From the NCBI GenBank assembly GCA_014764515.1, contig JACXWD010000018.1, positions 1 to 64,000 of the forward strand: a stretch of DNA of 64,000 nucleotides, read 5' to 3'. Positions 1 to 10,480 of the stretch are shown here, in pieces. Below the pieces are notes generated by a model, which was not told where the DNA came from, searched no databases, and saw only the letters and a list, made by a program, of their open reading frames with translations. Each line of letters opens with the position of its first letter. Position 1 is the first letter of the stretch. This stretch comes from Candidatus Polarisedimenticola svalbardensis. GTDB lineage: Bacteria > Acidobacteriota > Polarisedimenticolia > Polarisedimenticolales > Polarisedimenticolaceae. The position numbers were made by a program, and so were the translations under genes.

Positions 1-594
1 CGCAATCAACAAAACGAAAGCACCGCCGAACAGCCAGGCCTTGCCCCCGACCCCATCCCTACTTCGCGCATTCAGGTACAAACCGAAGGCCAGCAGGCAG
101 AAAAGGGTAGCCATGGAAGTCATCCGCTGGACGATATAGGTAACGGCCTGGACCCCCAAAGGGTGGAGTACGAAAACCCCGACCACCACCAGGCTGATCT
201 GTGTCGCCTGAAGCCCGCCTGCGCATCGAGTATGCCGGCGGATATACGATCGGCATACCCAGAACAGAGCGCACCCTACCATGATGTGAACGATCCAGTT
301 CAGATAATGATATCCAGGCGTTTCAAGCTCATGCAGCAGATAATTCAAGCCAAAAGTCAAATTCGCAAGAAACCGAGGGCGGAGATAACCCTCCGTCCAG
401 GTTCGCGCTACATTACGCCAACTGAGTTCTGTCCAGTGAACCGCGTCGTTCGCAACAATGTTTTGGACATCATCGAAATACATTCCACCGGAAAACCCGG
501 GGCGATAAGCCAGCCAGGCGATCAACACGAGACTCAATCCCAGCATCAGGGTCAAGATTTTTAAAACAGCCCTGTCGGCTGATTTTTCCGACAT
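1..594 (-). CDS. GT-C/TMTC-like membrane glycosyltransferase, N-terminal part (cut by left edge)
   Basis: The frame is open from an ATG at 592-594 down to base 1 (198 codons) and runs off the window. The protein starts with a cytoplasmic tail and one membrane segment. A loop follows with an acidic FDD-x3-I motif (MYFDDVQNIV), as in GT-C enzymes that use polyprenyl-phosphate sugars. Further hydrophobic segments follow, with a YIVQRMTSMATLF stretch. That stretch nearly matches SYIVQRMTSLAALF in the gene at 14537-16438, so the two are paralogues; TPRs are expected in the missing C-terminus. A GGGAGAGGATAGG stretch precedes the start. It is divergent from hypF. The family call is firm; the substrate is unknown. 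Confidence 0.8.
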   Translation of the reverse strand, partial: MSEKSADRAVLKILTLMLGLSLVLIAWLAYRPGFSGGMYFDDVQNIVANDAVHWTELSWRNVARTWTEGYLRPRFLANLTFGLNYLLHELETPGYHYLNWIVHIMVGCALFWVCRSYIRRHTRCAGGLQATQISLVVVGVFVLHPLGVQAVTYIVQRMTSMATLFCLLAFGLYLNARSRDGVGGKAWLFGGAFVLLIA

Positions 595-758
595 CCTCGC
601 CTATCCTCTCCCATGCCAGGATCTAGATCCGGAGCGCTGGAACCAGTGCAACCGGAGCCCCCTGTTCACCGGCTTGCTCAGGTTGACTTCCCCCCCGTGC
701 CCGGATTCGTTTTACAATGCTGCATTGTGACGACAAATTGCAAAAACACAAGCGCAAC

Positions 759-3041
<2,283 letters not shown>

Positions 3042-3093
3042 GATTTTCTCTTCATGCTGAATCACCTCCCAGTGGGCCGGGATAGTCCTGAAT

Positions 3094-3151
3094 TTTGGAC
3101 CTAGATGGTGCGGTTGAGGCCGGGGCGGGTCCAAATGCTGCGGGCTATAAT
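3094..3151 (+). promoter_or_regulatory. Candidate promoter with upstream inverted repeat for the 21-haem cytochrome locus
   Basis: A perfect TATAAT lies at 3146-3151, about 39 bases before the GTG at 3190. No good -35 hexamer sits 16-18 bases upstream. An 8-bp inverted repeat, TTTGGACC (3094-3101) and GGTCCAAA (3128-3135), has its right arm 10 bases before the -10, where an activator or repressor could bind. Seen only as sequence; function is inferred. Confidence 0.35.
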
Positions 3152-3189
3152 GACGATTCTCGAAAAACCTTTGGACGGAGGGCTTTGGG

Positions 3190-4971
3190 GTGACCAGTTT
3201 GTACAGGAAACACCTGTGGCCCGGACTCTGTATTTTCGGAATCCTGGCAGCCGGAGTGACCGTCATCCTTGGAGCCGGCGGCTCCACCGACTCCCATCCG
3301 ACCCTGGTACAGGTTACCCAGGAAGCCTGCACTTCCTGCCACGAGGACCTGCTGCTTGACCAGCCGGTCATCCATCCCCCGGTAGCCGACGACTGCACCT
3401 CCTGCCACGAGGTGGAAAAGAGCGAAAGCGGCACCTCCATAACTTTGATGGCTCCCGAACCGGACCTGTGTATCGCCTGCCATGACGGACTGGAAGCGGC
3501 GGTTTCCGGCGATCTGGCCACACCCCACCCGGCAGTGATGGACTCGTGCCTGTCCTGCCACAACGTCCATGCCGGCAAGCACGAGAAGCTGCTGGTGGAA
3601 CCGAAGGAATCGCTCTGCACGACCTGCCACGACCGGGCCGAACTGCAGGTCATCCACAAGGACCAGCTGCACGAGGCGGTGGATTGCACCAGCTGCCACC
3701 TCCCCCACGGTGGGGAGAACCCACGGATGCTGGCCGGGAAAAACGCCCACGTTCCGTTCGGTGAGGGATCGTGCAATGCATGCCACCGGAAACCGTTCGG
3801 GCCGAGGGTACGGCTGCGGGCGCCGGGGAACCGGCTCTGCGTCTCCTGTCATGGGGAATTCGAGGTTCCGGAAGGCGGCACGGAACATGCCGCACTGGAT
3901 GAAGTCAAGCGCCGTGCCGGCTGCCTGCAATGCCACGACCCGCACATGAGCAATTACGCCAGTCTAACCCTTCGCGAGGGTCCGGCATTGTGCTCAGCCT
4001 GTCACGGCACGGTTTCCGAATCGGCCACCGGCGAGGGCGGGCATCCTCCCGCCTCGGAAGATTGCCTCAATTGCCATCAACCTCACGTGGCCGACCAGTC
4101 AAAACTGCTCGTTGCGCCGCGGGAGGAGCTCTGCCAGGCCTGTCACGACATCGACGATGAAGACCTCCGCACCAGGCACCTAGGCGCCAACCTGGCCGGC
4201 CTGGACTGCACCACCTGTCACACGCCCCACGGCAGCGAAAGCGGCGCTCTCCTCGCGAAGACGATCCACCCCCCGATCCTGGACGGTTGCGACACATGCC
4301 ACGAAGACAACTCCATGCACCTGATGGACAATGGAGAATCGTCGCTTTGCCTGATGTGCCACGACGACATCGGCGAGACGGCGGAAGCAGCCACCGTACC
4401 TCATCCCGCCATGGAGATGATCCGCTGCGCCGACTGCCACAACCCCCATGCGTCGGCGCAGGAGAAACTGGTCAAAGCTCCCGGCAACGGGGTATGCGTT
4501 GCCTGCCATGACGACAAGGCGCCGGCCGGCGATGAAGTGGCTCACCGCGTGATCGACGAATGGGGTTGCCAAACATGCCACCTGCCCCACGGTGGAGAGA
4601 ATCGCGCCATGCTCCGGGCTGAAGGGGATCAGCTCTGCCGGTCATGCCATGACCGCACCTACGTCCGGTCGTTCCAATCGGAAGGGATAGTAACCCTCCT
4701 GGACCGATTTCAGGTTTCGATCGAACGCGCCTACCAGATGGCCACGCTGCAACTGAAGCGTGACGGCACTTTCGGACACCCGGAGGTGACCCATCGCACT
4801 GCCGGCAAACCGAGCGAGGAGCAATTCAACAAGAAAGGCTTCAATACGATTTTCCAAGGCGAACTGTCCTGTCTGACCTGTCACGATCCCCACAAGGGTC
4901 GATCCTCGAAACTGTTTCGCTGGAACGCAACCACCGTGTCCCAAGCCTGCAACCAATGTCATCCACGCTAA
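3190..4971 (+). CDS. 21-haem c-type cytochrome (doubled-CXXCH repeats)
   Basis: GTG start with GGAGGG seven bases upstream. A short N-terminal hydrophobic segment (about residues 11-29) is a signal peptide or anchor. By hand count there are 21 CXXCH haem motifs in 593 residues, spread over the whole chain from about residue 47 to the C-terminus, many in the CXXCHxPH or CXXCHDPH form of the doubled-CXXCH family. An internal repeat shows as two CHLPHGGEN blocks near residues 168 and 460. A 65-residue haem-free stretch precedes the last two haems. It is probably periplasmic or outer-membrane-associated and passes electrons out of the cell. It is the first gene of a run continuing to 11619. No enzymatic domain is visible, so a conductor role is inferred. 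Confidence 0.92.
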   Translation: MTSLYRKHLWPGLCIFGILAAGVTVILGAGGSTDSHPTLVQVTQEACTSCHEDLLLDQPVIHPPVADDCTSCHEVEKSESGTSITLMAPEPDLCIACHDGLEAAVSGDLATPHPAVMDSCLSCHNVHAGKHEKLLVEPKESLCTTCHDRAELQVIHKDQLHEAVDCTSCHLPHGGENPRMLAGKNAHVPFGEGSCNACHRKPFGPRVRLRAPGNRLCVSCHGEFEVPEGGTEHAALDEVKRRAGCLQCHDPHMSNYASLTLREGPALCSACHGTVSESATGEGGHPPASEDCLNCHQPHVADQSKLLVAPREELCQACHDIDDEDLRTRHLGANLAGLDCTTCHTPHGSESGALLAKTIHPPILDGCDTCHEDNSMHLMDNGESSLCLMCHDDIGETAEAATVPHPAMEMIRCADCHNPHASAQEKLVKAPGNGVCVACHDDKAPAGDEVAHRVIDEWGCQTCHLPHGGENRAMLRAEGDQLCRSCHDRTYVRSFQSEGIVTLLDRFQVSIERAYQMATLQLKRDGTFGHPEVTHRTAGKPSEEQFNKKGFNTIFQGELSCLTCHDPHKGRSSKLFRWNATTVSQACNQCHPR

Positions 4972-4992
4972 GCCCGCCTCGAGAGGGTTCTC

Positions 4993-6051
4993 ATGAAACG
5001 ATCAAGAACAACGATACTCACCCTGGCCATCCTCTTCCTTGTCACGACACAAGCGCAGGGCCCAGCTCTGGCCGGGAAGAAAAAGAAAAATGATAACTCG
5101 GATCCTTATGCCGGCATCGTGTGGCCGCCACCACCGGACCAGGGCCGCATCAAACTGGATAAGATCATCACCCACCGGGCGGATGTGGTGGCCAAGTCCA
5201 AGTTCCGCCGGGCCCTGATGAAATCTTCCCCTAAAACCGTCTACGACGCACTGGACAAGCCGTTCGACGTAGCCATCGACAACCAGGACCGGATCCTGGT
5301 AACCGACTCCCGGAAGGGAGCCCTGATCAGATACGATTCCATCAACCGGGCGATGGACGTGTTCGGCACCCGAGGAGTAGTGAAGCTGCAATCACCGATG
5401 GGCATCGACATTACGCCGGACGGTCGGGTCCTGGTTGCAGACGCCATGCTCAGGCGAGTCGTCGTGTTCGATGATCAGGGAACGATCCTCAAACTTTACG
5501 GTAGCGAAGAGACCCTCAAGGGGCCGACCGACGCCGTCCTCAGTCCGGACGGGAAGCAGGTCTATGTGGCAGACGCCCAGGCGCACCGAATCGTGGTGTT
5601 CGATGCGACAAGCGGCGAGCAGGTCCGGTTCCTGGGGGGGCGGGGCAGCGGCGAAGGCGAGTTCCTCTACCCAACCTCCCTGGATCTCGACTCGGAAGGG
5701 AACCTGTACGTCGTGGACCAACTCAACGCCAGGATTCAGGTATTCAACCCGGACGGCAGCTACCTGGACCAGTTTGGGTCAGCTGGAAACGGCCTGGGGT
5801 ATTTCAGCCGGCCAAAAGATATCGTGGTGGATGAAGTCGATTTCATCTATGTTACTGATTTTACAACCAATTACTTCCAGATCTTCGACGTTGATTACTC
5901 CCTGCTGACCTTTGTTGGCATGCCTGGAACCGGCCCTGGACAGTTTCAGGGGATGCTGGGGATCGATGTCCGCGGGGACAGGATCGCCGTGGTGGACCAG
6001 TTGAACCGGCGGATACAACTGATGCGGTTCATCGTTTCCAAGGAGGAGTGA
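4993..6051 (+). CDS. Exported NHL-repeat six-bladed beta-propeller protein
   Basis: ATG preceded by GAGAGGG. An N-terminal signal peptide (about residues 1-27, ending QGPALA) is followed by a lysine/aspartate-rich linker and then NHL repeats of the form P-x-G-(I/L)-D-(V/I)-x3-G-x-(I/L)-x-V-x-D. About six are seen, including FDVAIDNQDRILVTD, MGIDITPDGRVLVAD and KDIVVDEVDFIYVTD. An early WPPPPDQGRI motif recurs in weaker form in the propeller lipoprotein at 8769. Such propellers usually mediate protein contacts and are often encoded beside multihaem cytochromes in metal reducers. It lies 21 bases after the 21-haem gene, so the two are probably co-transcribed. It may be a scaffold for the conduit; its ligand is unknown. 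Confidence 0.88.
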   Translation: MKRSRTTILTLAILFLVTTQAQGPALAGKKKKNDNSDPYAGIVWPPPPDQGRIKLDKIITHRADVVAKSKFRRALMKSSPKTVYDALDKPFDVAIDNQDRILVTDSRKGALIRYDSINRAMDVFGTRGVVKLQSPMGIDITPDGRVLVADAMLRRVVVFDDQGTILKLYGSEETLKGPTDAVLSPDGKQVYVADAQAHRIVVFDATSGEQVRFLGGRGSGEGEFLYPTSLDLDSEGNLYVVDQLNARIQVFNPDGSYLDQFGSAGNGLGYFSRPKDIVVDEVDFIYVTDFTTNYFQIFDVDYSLLTFVGMPGTGPGQFQGMLGIDVRGDRIAVVDQLNRRIQLMRFIVSKEE

Positions 6052-6130
6052 CCTCCCACGACACCTCCGTTCACAATGGCTCAAAAGAGTAAAATAGACC
6101 TTTATAGTCTATCCTTTTGCCCTTTTGCCG

Positions 6131-6159
6131 TTGTTGTTAAGAAAATACCCAAGTAAATT
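6131..6159 (+). promoter_or_regulatory. Candidate sigma-70 promoter for the small tetrahaem cytochrome
   Basis: TTGTTG (6131-6136), a 17-base spacer and TAAATT (6154-6159) fit the -35/-10 spacing. They lie in a 172-base AT-rich gap between 6051 and 6224. A weak 6-bp hairpin (6094-6112) upstream could end the previous unit. Confidence 0.4.
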
Positions 6160-6223
6160 GTACGGCGTGAAAAGGCTTTAATTACATGTCCACGATTTGC
6201 CCTGTGAGACTTGGAGGAAAATC

Positions 6224-6829
6224 ATGAAACGGCTTCTCATCATTAGCGCAGTGGTTATGCTGGCGAGTTCGATCAGTATGGCTGCCATCCTAGACTCTGC
6301 CCATGATCTGTCGACAGGCACGACCGGAATCGGAAGTGAAATCTGCGTGTTCTGTCACACGCCTCACCAGGCTCAGGCCGTGTCCCCGCTGTGGAACCAC
6401 ACGCTGAGCTCCGCGACTTATGTTATGTACGGCTCGGGCAGCACGACGCTGCAGAACGCGCCGACCATATTCGATGGTGGCGACAATGTGATCTCGGCGC
6501 TCTGCCTGTCATGTCATGACGGCACCGTCGCCGTGGGGAGCATCGCTCACAACTACGACAACACCGCCGGCGCCAACCTGAACGGTTACGGTGTGATCAC
6601 CGGGGACGGCAACGTCGGCACCAACCTGGCCAACGACCATCCGATCAACATGACCTACGGCGGCACCGGCATCGGCCTCAATGATGCGACCACCATCACC
6701 TCGGTGCTGTATGGCGATACGGTGCAGTGCGCCTCCTGCCACGAAGTTCACAACGAAAGCGCTAACGGATTCCTGCTGCGCGTTGCGAACACCAACAGCG
6801 ATCTCTGCACGGACTGTCACAACAAGTAA
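6224..6829 (+). CDS. Small tetrahaem c-type cytochrome
   Basis: Start ATG at 6224 has GGAGG at a good distance and opens a clean signal peptide (about 21 residues ending SMAA). The 201-residue protein has four CXXCH motifs: CVFCHTPH near the mature N-terminus, CLSCHDGTVAVG mid-chain, CASCHEVH, and CTDCH four residues from the C-terminus. The chain between them is rich in Gly, Asn and Thr. This layout is shared with the cytochrome at 9776, so they are paralogues. The gene has its own candidate promoter and a strong terminator just downstream, suggesting high and separate expression. Size and haem number match tetrahaem extracellular cytochromes such as OmcE-type filament subunits, but polymerisation is only a hypothesis. 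Confidence 0.92.
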   Translation: MKRLLIISAVVMLASSISMAAILDSAHDLSTGTTGIGSEICVFCHTPHQAQAVSPLWNHTLSSATYVMYGSGSTTLQNAPTIFDGGDNVISALCLSCHDGTVAVGSIAHNYDNTAGANLNGYGVITGDGNVGTNLANDHPINMTYGGTGIGLNDATTITSVLYGDTVQCASCHEVHNESANGFLLRVANTNSDLCTDCHNK

Positions 6830-6905
6830 TGCTGCATTGCCGGTCGAACGGAGCCTGACGGATTACCGGCGTCAGGACCATCGTCCGAATCGCAACATGG
6901 AACTG

Positions 6906-6941
6906 GCCCCCGTTTCGATTTTTTTCGAACGGGGGCTTTTT
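6906..6941 (+). terminator. Rho-independent terminator after the tetrahaem cytochrome
   Basis: GCCCCCGTTtCGA (6906-6918) pairs with TCGAACGGGGGC (6925-6936) with one bulged T, and a run of five Ts follows. It ends about 23 bases before the next start codon (6964), leaving little room for a separate promoter. Confidence 0.85.
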
Positions 6942-6963
6942 CATGATAGCTTGATGAGCCACG

Positions 6964-8772
6964 ATGAAAGTGATCCTGCGCCTACATTTTCGGGCATCAG
7001 TAGTACTGCTGGGTCTGTTGATGGCCTTTCCCGCTGCCGCCGCCGGAACCGGGGGGCGTTGGTGGTGGGACGCCCAGTTGCGAGCGCAGCAGGAATCCCG
7101 GCAATTCTACCGAGGAGATACCCAGACCCGGGACTACAAGATCCTGCGATACGGCCTGGGCTTGGGTATCAACGGCTACATCTACCACCCGGCCATCGCC
7201 AGCTTCCGGGTTGAACTGGATTTTCTGGCAACCCAGTACAGCGCTGCAGGGCGGAGGAAACAGGACAACACCGGGCTCGGCGTCGAGTTCAACCTCGTGC
7301 CCAACGGTCGCTACCCGTTCACAGTGCGATACAAGGAGTATCTTTTCGACCTCGGGGTGCGCACTGGAGGCGACCAGCCGATCTGGGTGTACGACACAGG
7401 TACGGTCTGGAGCGCAAACTGGGCGGCACGCGCCGGCCCGCTCCGCGGTCTAAGATACAACACGTCCAACTCGGCCTATCGCTTTCTGGACGAAGACCTT
7501 GGGAGAGACGTCCGGTCCAGGGACCGTGTGTCATGGAACCGGTTGTTCGGCCGTCTGAAGCACCGCCTGCAACTTGAGAACCGAGTCCGGGACAGTGCCC
7601 GCTCGTTACTGACCACGGAAGACCTGGTCCTGCGCCTGACCGAGCAACTCGACCTCTCGGACCGCTGGCGGTGGAACCTGCATGGGAACGGGCGGATCAA
7701 CGATTCCACGATCGCGCTCCAGCCGTTCCCCAGCCAGCGGCGCTACAGCCTGCGCAACCAGTTTCAGCGGACCGATCCGAAATACTCTATCAGCCTGGAG
7801 AGTACCGCGGAGACGGTGAGGGAAGACCACGATGGCAGATTGTCGGCATACTCGGGCGCGGTCCGCCATACCCGGAGGATCAGCGATGATCTCAGCTTGA
7901 CCGGATCGTTCTCCTACCGAACGGTGCAAGGTGACGATTTCTCGTCGCATGGACCAAACCTGTCTGCGAGGGGTTCATGGCGAGGCCGGGCAGGGAGTTT
8001 CCAGAGCAGCCTGGACCTCTCGGCAGACTATACCGTGGCGGTCGCCGAGCGGGATACGATGAACACCAAGCTGGACCAGTTCGGCTACAGCGGGATCCTG
8101 AAAATGAGGCACTTGCCGGCAGGCGGCAGCTCCAAGGAGCTGACCATCGAGCAGACCAAGAACGATTTTCAGGAGATCTTCGACACCGGCCCCAACCTGC
8201 CGGGGCCGGGGTTCCTCACGCCTGAGCTCAGAACTTTCGACGTGTTCCGGACCGAATTCTCCCTGGGCAAGCAACTGGATCGCCGCCGTGTGCAACTGAA
8301 TACCGACTACACGCGCAGAATCTCCACCGATAGTGCCCTCACCGGCCTGCCCTGGCAGCGGGATAACGTCGTTTCATTGAGGGCCAACGTGACTCAGGGG
8401 GCCCTGAATTTCAGGCTGTCCAGCAGGTGGCAGGATCAGACGCTTAACAGCACTCTTGGTGATCGCCATTTCAATGAAACCCAGGCCAGGGTCCAGTGGC
8501 GGCCCCGTATCCGGATGTCCCTGAACGGGTCCTACCAGCAACAGACCCGGGACAGCCTCAGCAGCGCCCGATTTGTGACTGACAGTTATGAAGCAGGGTT
8601 TTCGTGGAGCGTTTTCGTCCTCGATTTCAACATCGTTGCCTACGAAGCTCGGGGATCGTCTTTCGGGGCCGAAGACTACCTGGACCGCGGCGTGCGCTGG
8701 ACCCTGTCCTCAAGGATGGCAGGGTGGCTACCGGTGGTGACCGGGCACCGGGGCAACGGGGTGATCCGGTGA
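6964..8772 (+). CDS. Large outer-membrane beta-barrel (porin-like conduit component)
   Basis: A signal peptide (about residues 1-27, hydrophobic core VVLLGLLMAF, ending AAAAG) leads into a chain dominated by alternating polar/aromatic strands of 9-12 residues separated by short turns and longer charged loops. This is the pattern of a large transmembrane barrel, with room for 20 or more strands in the 602 residues. There are no CXXCH motifs and no recognisable plug domain. Its place among multihaem cytochromes and propeller proteins suggests it is the pore through which a cytochrome crosses the outer membrane, as in porin-cytochrome conduits. The sequence is not close enough to a known OmbB/MtrB for me to name it. 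The next gene overlaps by 4 bases (GTGA). Confidence 0.8.
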   Translation: MKVILRLHFRASVVLLGLLMAFPAAAAGTGGRWWWDAQLRAQQESRQFYRGDTQTRDYKILRYGLGLGINGYIYHPAIASFRVELDFLATQYSAAGRRKQDNTGLGVEFNLVPNGRYPFTVRYKEYLFDLGVRTGGDQPIWVYDTGTVWSANWAARAGPLRGLRYNTSNSAYRFLDEDLGRDVRSRDRVSWNRLFGRLKHRLQLENRVRDSARSLLTTEDLVLRLTEQLDLSDRWRWNLHGNGRINDSTIALQPFPSQRRYSLRNQFQRTDPKYSISLESTAETVREDHDGRLSAYSGAVRHTRRISDDLSLTGSFSYRTVQGDDFSSHGPNLSARGSWRGRAGSFQSSLDLSADYTVAVAERDTMNTKLDQFGYSGILKMRHLPAGGSSKELTIEQTKNDFQEIFDTGPNLPGPGFLTPELRTFDVFRTEFSLGKQLDRRRVQLNTDYTRRISTDSALTGLPWQRDNVVSLRANVTQGALNFRLSSRWQDQTLNSTLGDRHFNETQARVQWRPRIRMSLNGSYQQQTRDSLSSARFVTDSYEAGFSWSVFVLDFNIVAYEARGSSFGAEDYLDRGVRWTLSSRMAGWLPVVTGHRGNGVIR

Positions 8773-9779
8773 GTATTCCCACCGGTGCCTGGGGACGCAA
8801 CTGCACGGTAGCGCTGCTGCTGGTCATCGTGGGCTGCGCCCCCATGCCACGAGTGATGGTGCCCTACGACTCACCTCACCAATGGCCGGCTGATCGTCCA
8901 CAGATCCGGCTCGAAGGCACCATTACCCTGAACCGCCTGTACCGGTCGGAACAGTGGTTCTTCTTCCAGAACACTGCACAGACGTCTGCTCCCGATGCCG
9001 AGTACCTCAGACCATACGGGATTACATTTGCCGCAGACGACATCGTGATCGCCGACCCGGATCGCAGTCGCGTGTCCAGGATCGCGCCGGACGGCAAGAG
9101 CACTTTTTCGCCGCCGGACCTGTTCCTCGTTCCGATCGAAGTAGCAGTTTGCAACGGCGGAATAGCCGTAGCCGATGCGGAGGCGGGCACCGTCACCGTG
9201 CTTGACGACTCCCTCCAGCATGTAGTGCGCGAGGAAGCCGGGTTTGAAAGACCGACCGGGCTGGCCTGCCTGGGCGGGAGAATTTATGTCGCCGAGACCA
9301 CCGGCCACCGCATAACCGTCATCGAGGACGACGGGACAAGGTGGTCCACCGGTTCCCGTGGAGACGGCCCGGGCCTGTTCAATTACCCGACCATGATGTC
9401 GATCCTGCCGCGAGACAACGAACTGGCGATTATCGACTCCATGAATTTTCGTGTCCAGGTGCTTGATCTTACGACTCTTGCACATCACCGCTCTTTCGGA
9501 GGTCTCGGCGATGCGCCGGGAGACATGCCTCGTCCCAAAGGTCTCGCTTTGGACAGCCGCGGGGACCTCTGGATCACGGATGCGTATCTCGACCAGGTTT
9601 CCGTGTACTCCACCGATGGCGCCTATCTCATCAGCATCGGGGTGTCCGGCTCGGACCTGTTCAATTTTCCCGCAGGCGCGGCTTCCCACCCTGATGGTAG
9701 AATTGTGATTGTCGATTCGCTGAGCCGAAGATTGCATGTATTCCGCCGTTTGCCTCAACCGACAGGTAGTGATCGATGA
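8769..9779 (+). CDS. NHL-type beta-propeller lipoprotein
   Basis: The chosen GTG at 8769 overlaps the barrel stop (GTGA) and gives a compact lipoprotein signal with lipobox LVIVGC near residue 21; longer upstream starts would bury this signal. The mature protein carries a QWPADRPQIRL motif, similar to the N-terminal motif of the propeller at 4993. About six NHL-like blades follow, for example GITFAADDIVIADPDRSR, TGLACLGGRIYVAETTGHR and KGLALDSRGDLWITD. It is probably anchored in the outer membrane as a scaffold or cap for the conduit. Its stop overlaps the next ATG (ATGA), so translation is coupled to the downstream cytochrome. Confidence 0.85.
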   Translation: MSIPTGAWGRNCTVALLLVIVGCAPMPRVMVPYDSPHQWPADRPQIRLEGTITLNRLYRSEQWFFFQNTAQTSAPDAEYLRPYGITFAADDIVIADPDRSRVSRIAPDGKSTFSPPDLFLVPIEVAVCNGGIAVADAEAGTVTVLDDSLQHVVREEAGFERPTGLACLGGRIYVAETTGHRITVIEDDGTRWSTGSRGDGPGLFNYPTMMSILPRDNELAIIDSMNFRVQVLDLTTLAHHRSFGGLGDAPGDMPRPKGLALDSRGDLWITDAYLDQVSVYSTDGAYLISIGVSGSDLFNFPAGAASHPDGRIVIVDSLSRRLHVFRRLPQPTGSDR

Positions 9780-10480
9780 TGAAGCTCGCACCCCGATTAC
9801 CCCTGCGCCGGAGGTTCCTCCAGGGGATCGCCTGGTCCCTGGTGACCTGTGCCATCGCTCTGGGGCAGGGATCGGACATCGCGAACACCCCCCACAACCT
9901 GTCAGCAAGCGGCCCGGGATCGATCAAGGCAACCTCGGAAACGGAAATCTGCAAATTCTGCCATGTGCCCCACAATAGCCGCAGCGCAGAGGCTCTCTGG
10001 GCCCAGCAGCTTTCCGAAGCGATCTACCGTACTCCTCCGATCCGGACCGGGGAGAGCCAGCTCCAGACTGCGCCACAACCGGGCGGCAGCTCACGCCTAT
10101 GCCTGTCGTGTCATGACGGGACTGTCGCGATGGGCGAGATCAGCGGCAGCAGGGGCAGGATCAGGATGGCCGGCCGGCAGAAATTCCAGCCAGGTGACCC
10201 GGGCTATCTGGGAACAGACCTCAGCGGCAGCCACCCCGTTTCGTTCGAGATCAGTGCCCGACCTATCGGTGCAGAGAGCCCGGCCATCGACATCGGGCTC
10301 CACGAGGTTTCCGCTATCATTTCCAACACCGTGGCTCCGCTTGATGCCAACAACAAAATGCAATGCACAACCTGTCACGACCCTCACAGTGACGCCTATT
10401 ACCGCCCCGGAATCGTCCCGAGATTCTGGGTTGCACCGACGGTCCAGGAAGTCTGCACGTCATGCCACGCACTACGCTAA
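9776..10480 (+). CDS. Small tetrahaem c-type cytochrome, paralogue of the 6224 protein
   Basis: An arginine-rich N-terminus (RLPLRRRFLQ) precedes the hydrophobic signal segment. The 234-residue protein holds four CXXCH motifs in the same order and contexts as the 6224 cytochrome: CKFCHVPH, CLSCHDGTVAMG, CTTCHDPH and CTSCH four residues from the end. An HNLSASGPG stretch before the first haem and a GYLGTDLSGSHPVSF stretch in the middle are typical of this cytochrome family. It overlaps the propeller lipoprotein by 4 bases and the next cytochrome by 19, so the three genes form one translationally coupled unit. Likely exported; partner or variant of the first tetrahaem protein. Confidence 0.92.
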   Translation: MMKLAPRLPLRRRFLQGIAWSLVTCAIALGQGSDIANTPHNLSASGPGSIKATSETEICKFCHVPHNSRSAEALWAQQLSEAIYRTPPIRTGESQLQTAPQPGGSSRLCLSCHDGTVAMGEISGSRGRIRMAGRQKFQPGDPGYLGTDLSGSHPVSFEISARPIGAESPAIDIGLHEVSAIISNTVAPLDANNKMQCTTCHDPHSDAYYRPGIVPRFWVAPTVQEVCTSCHALR

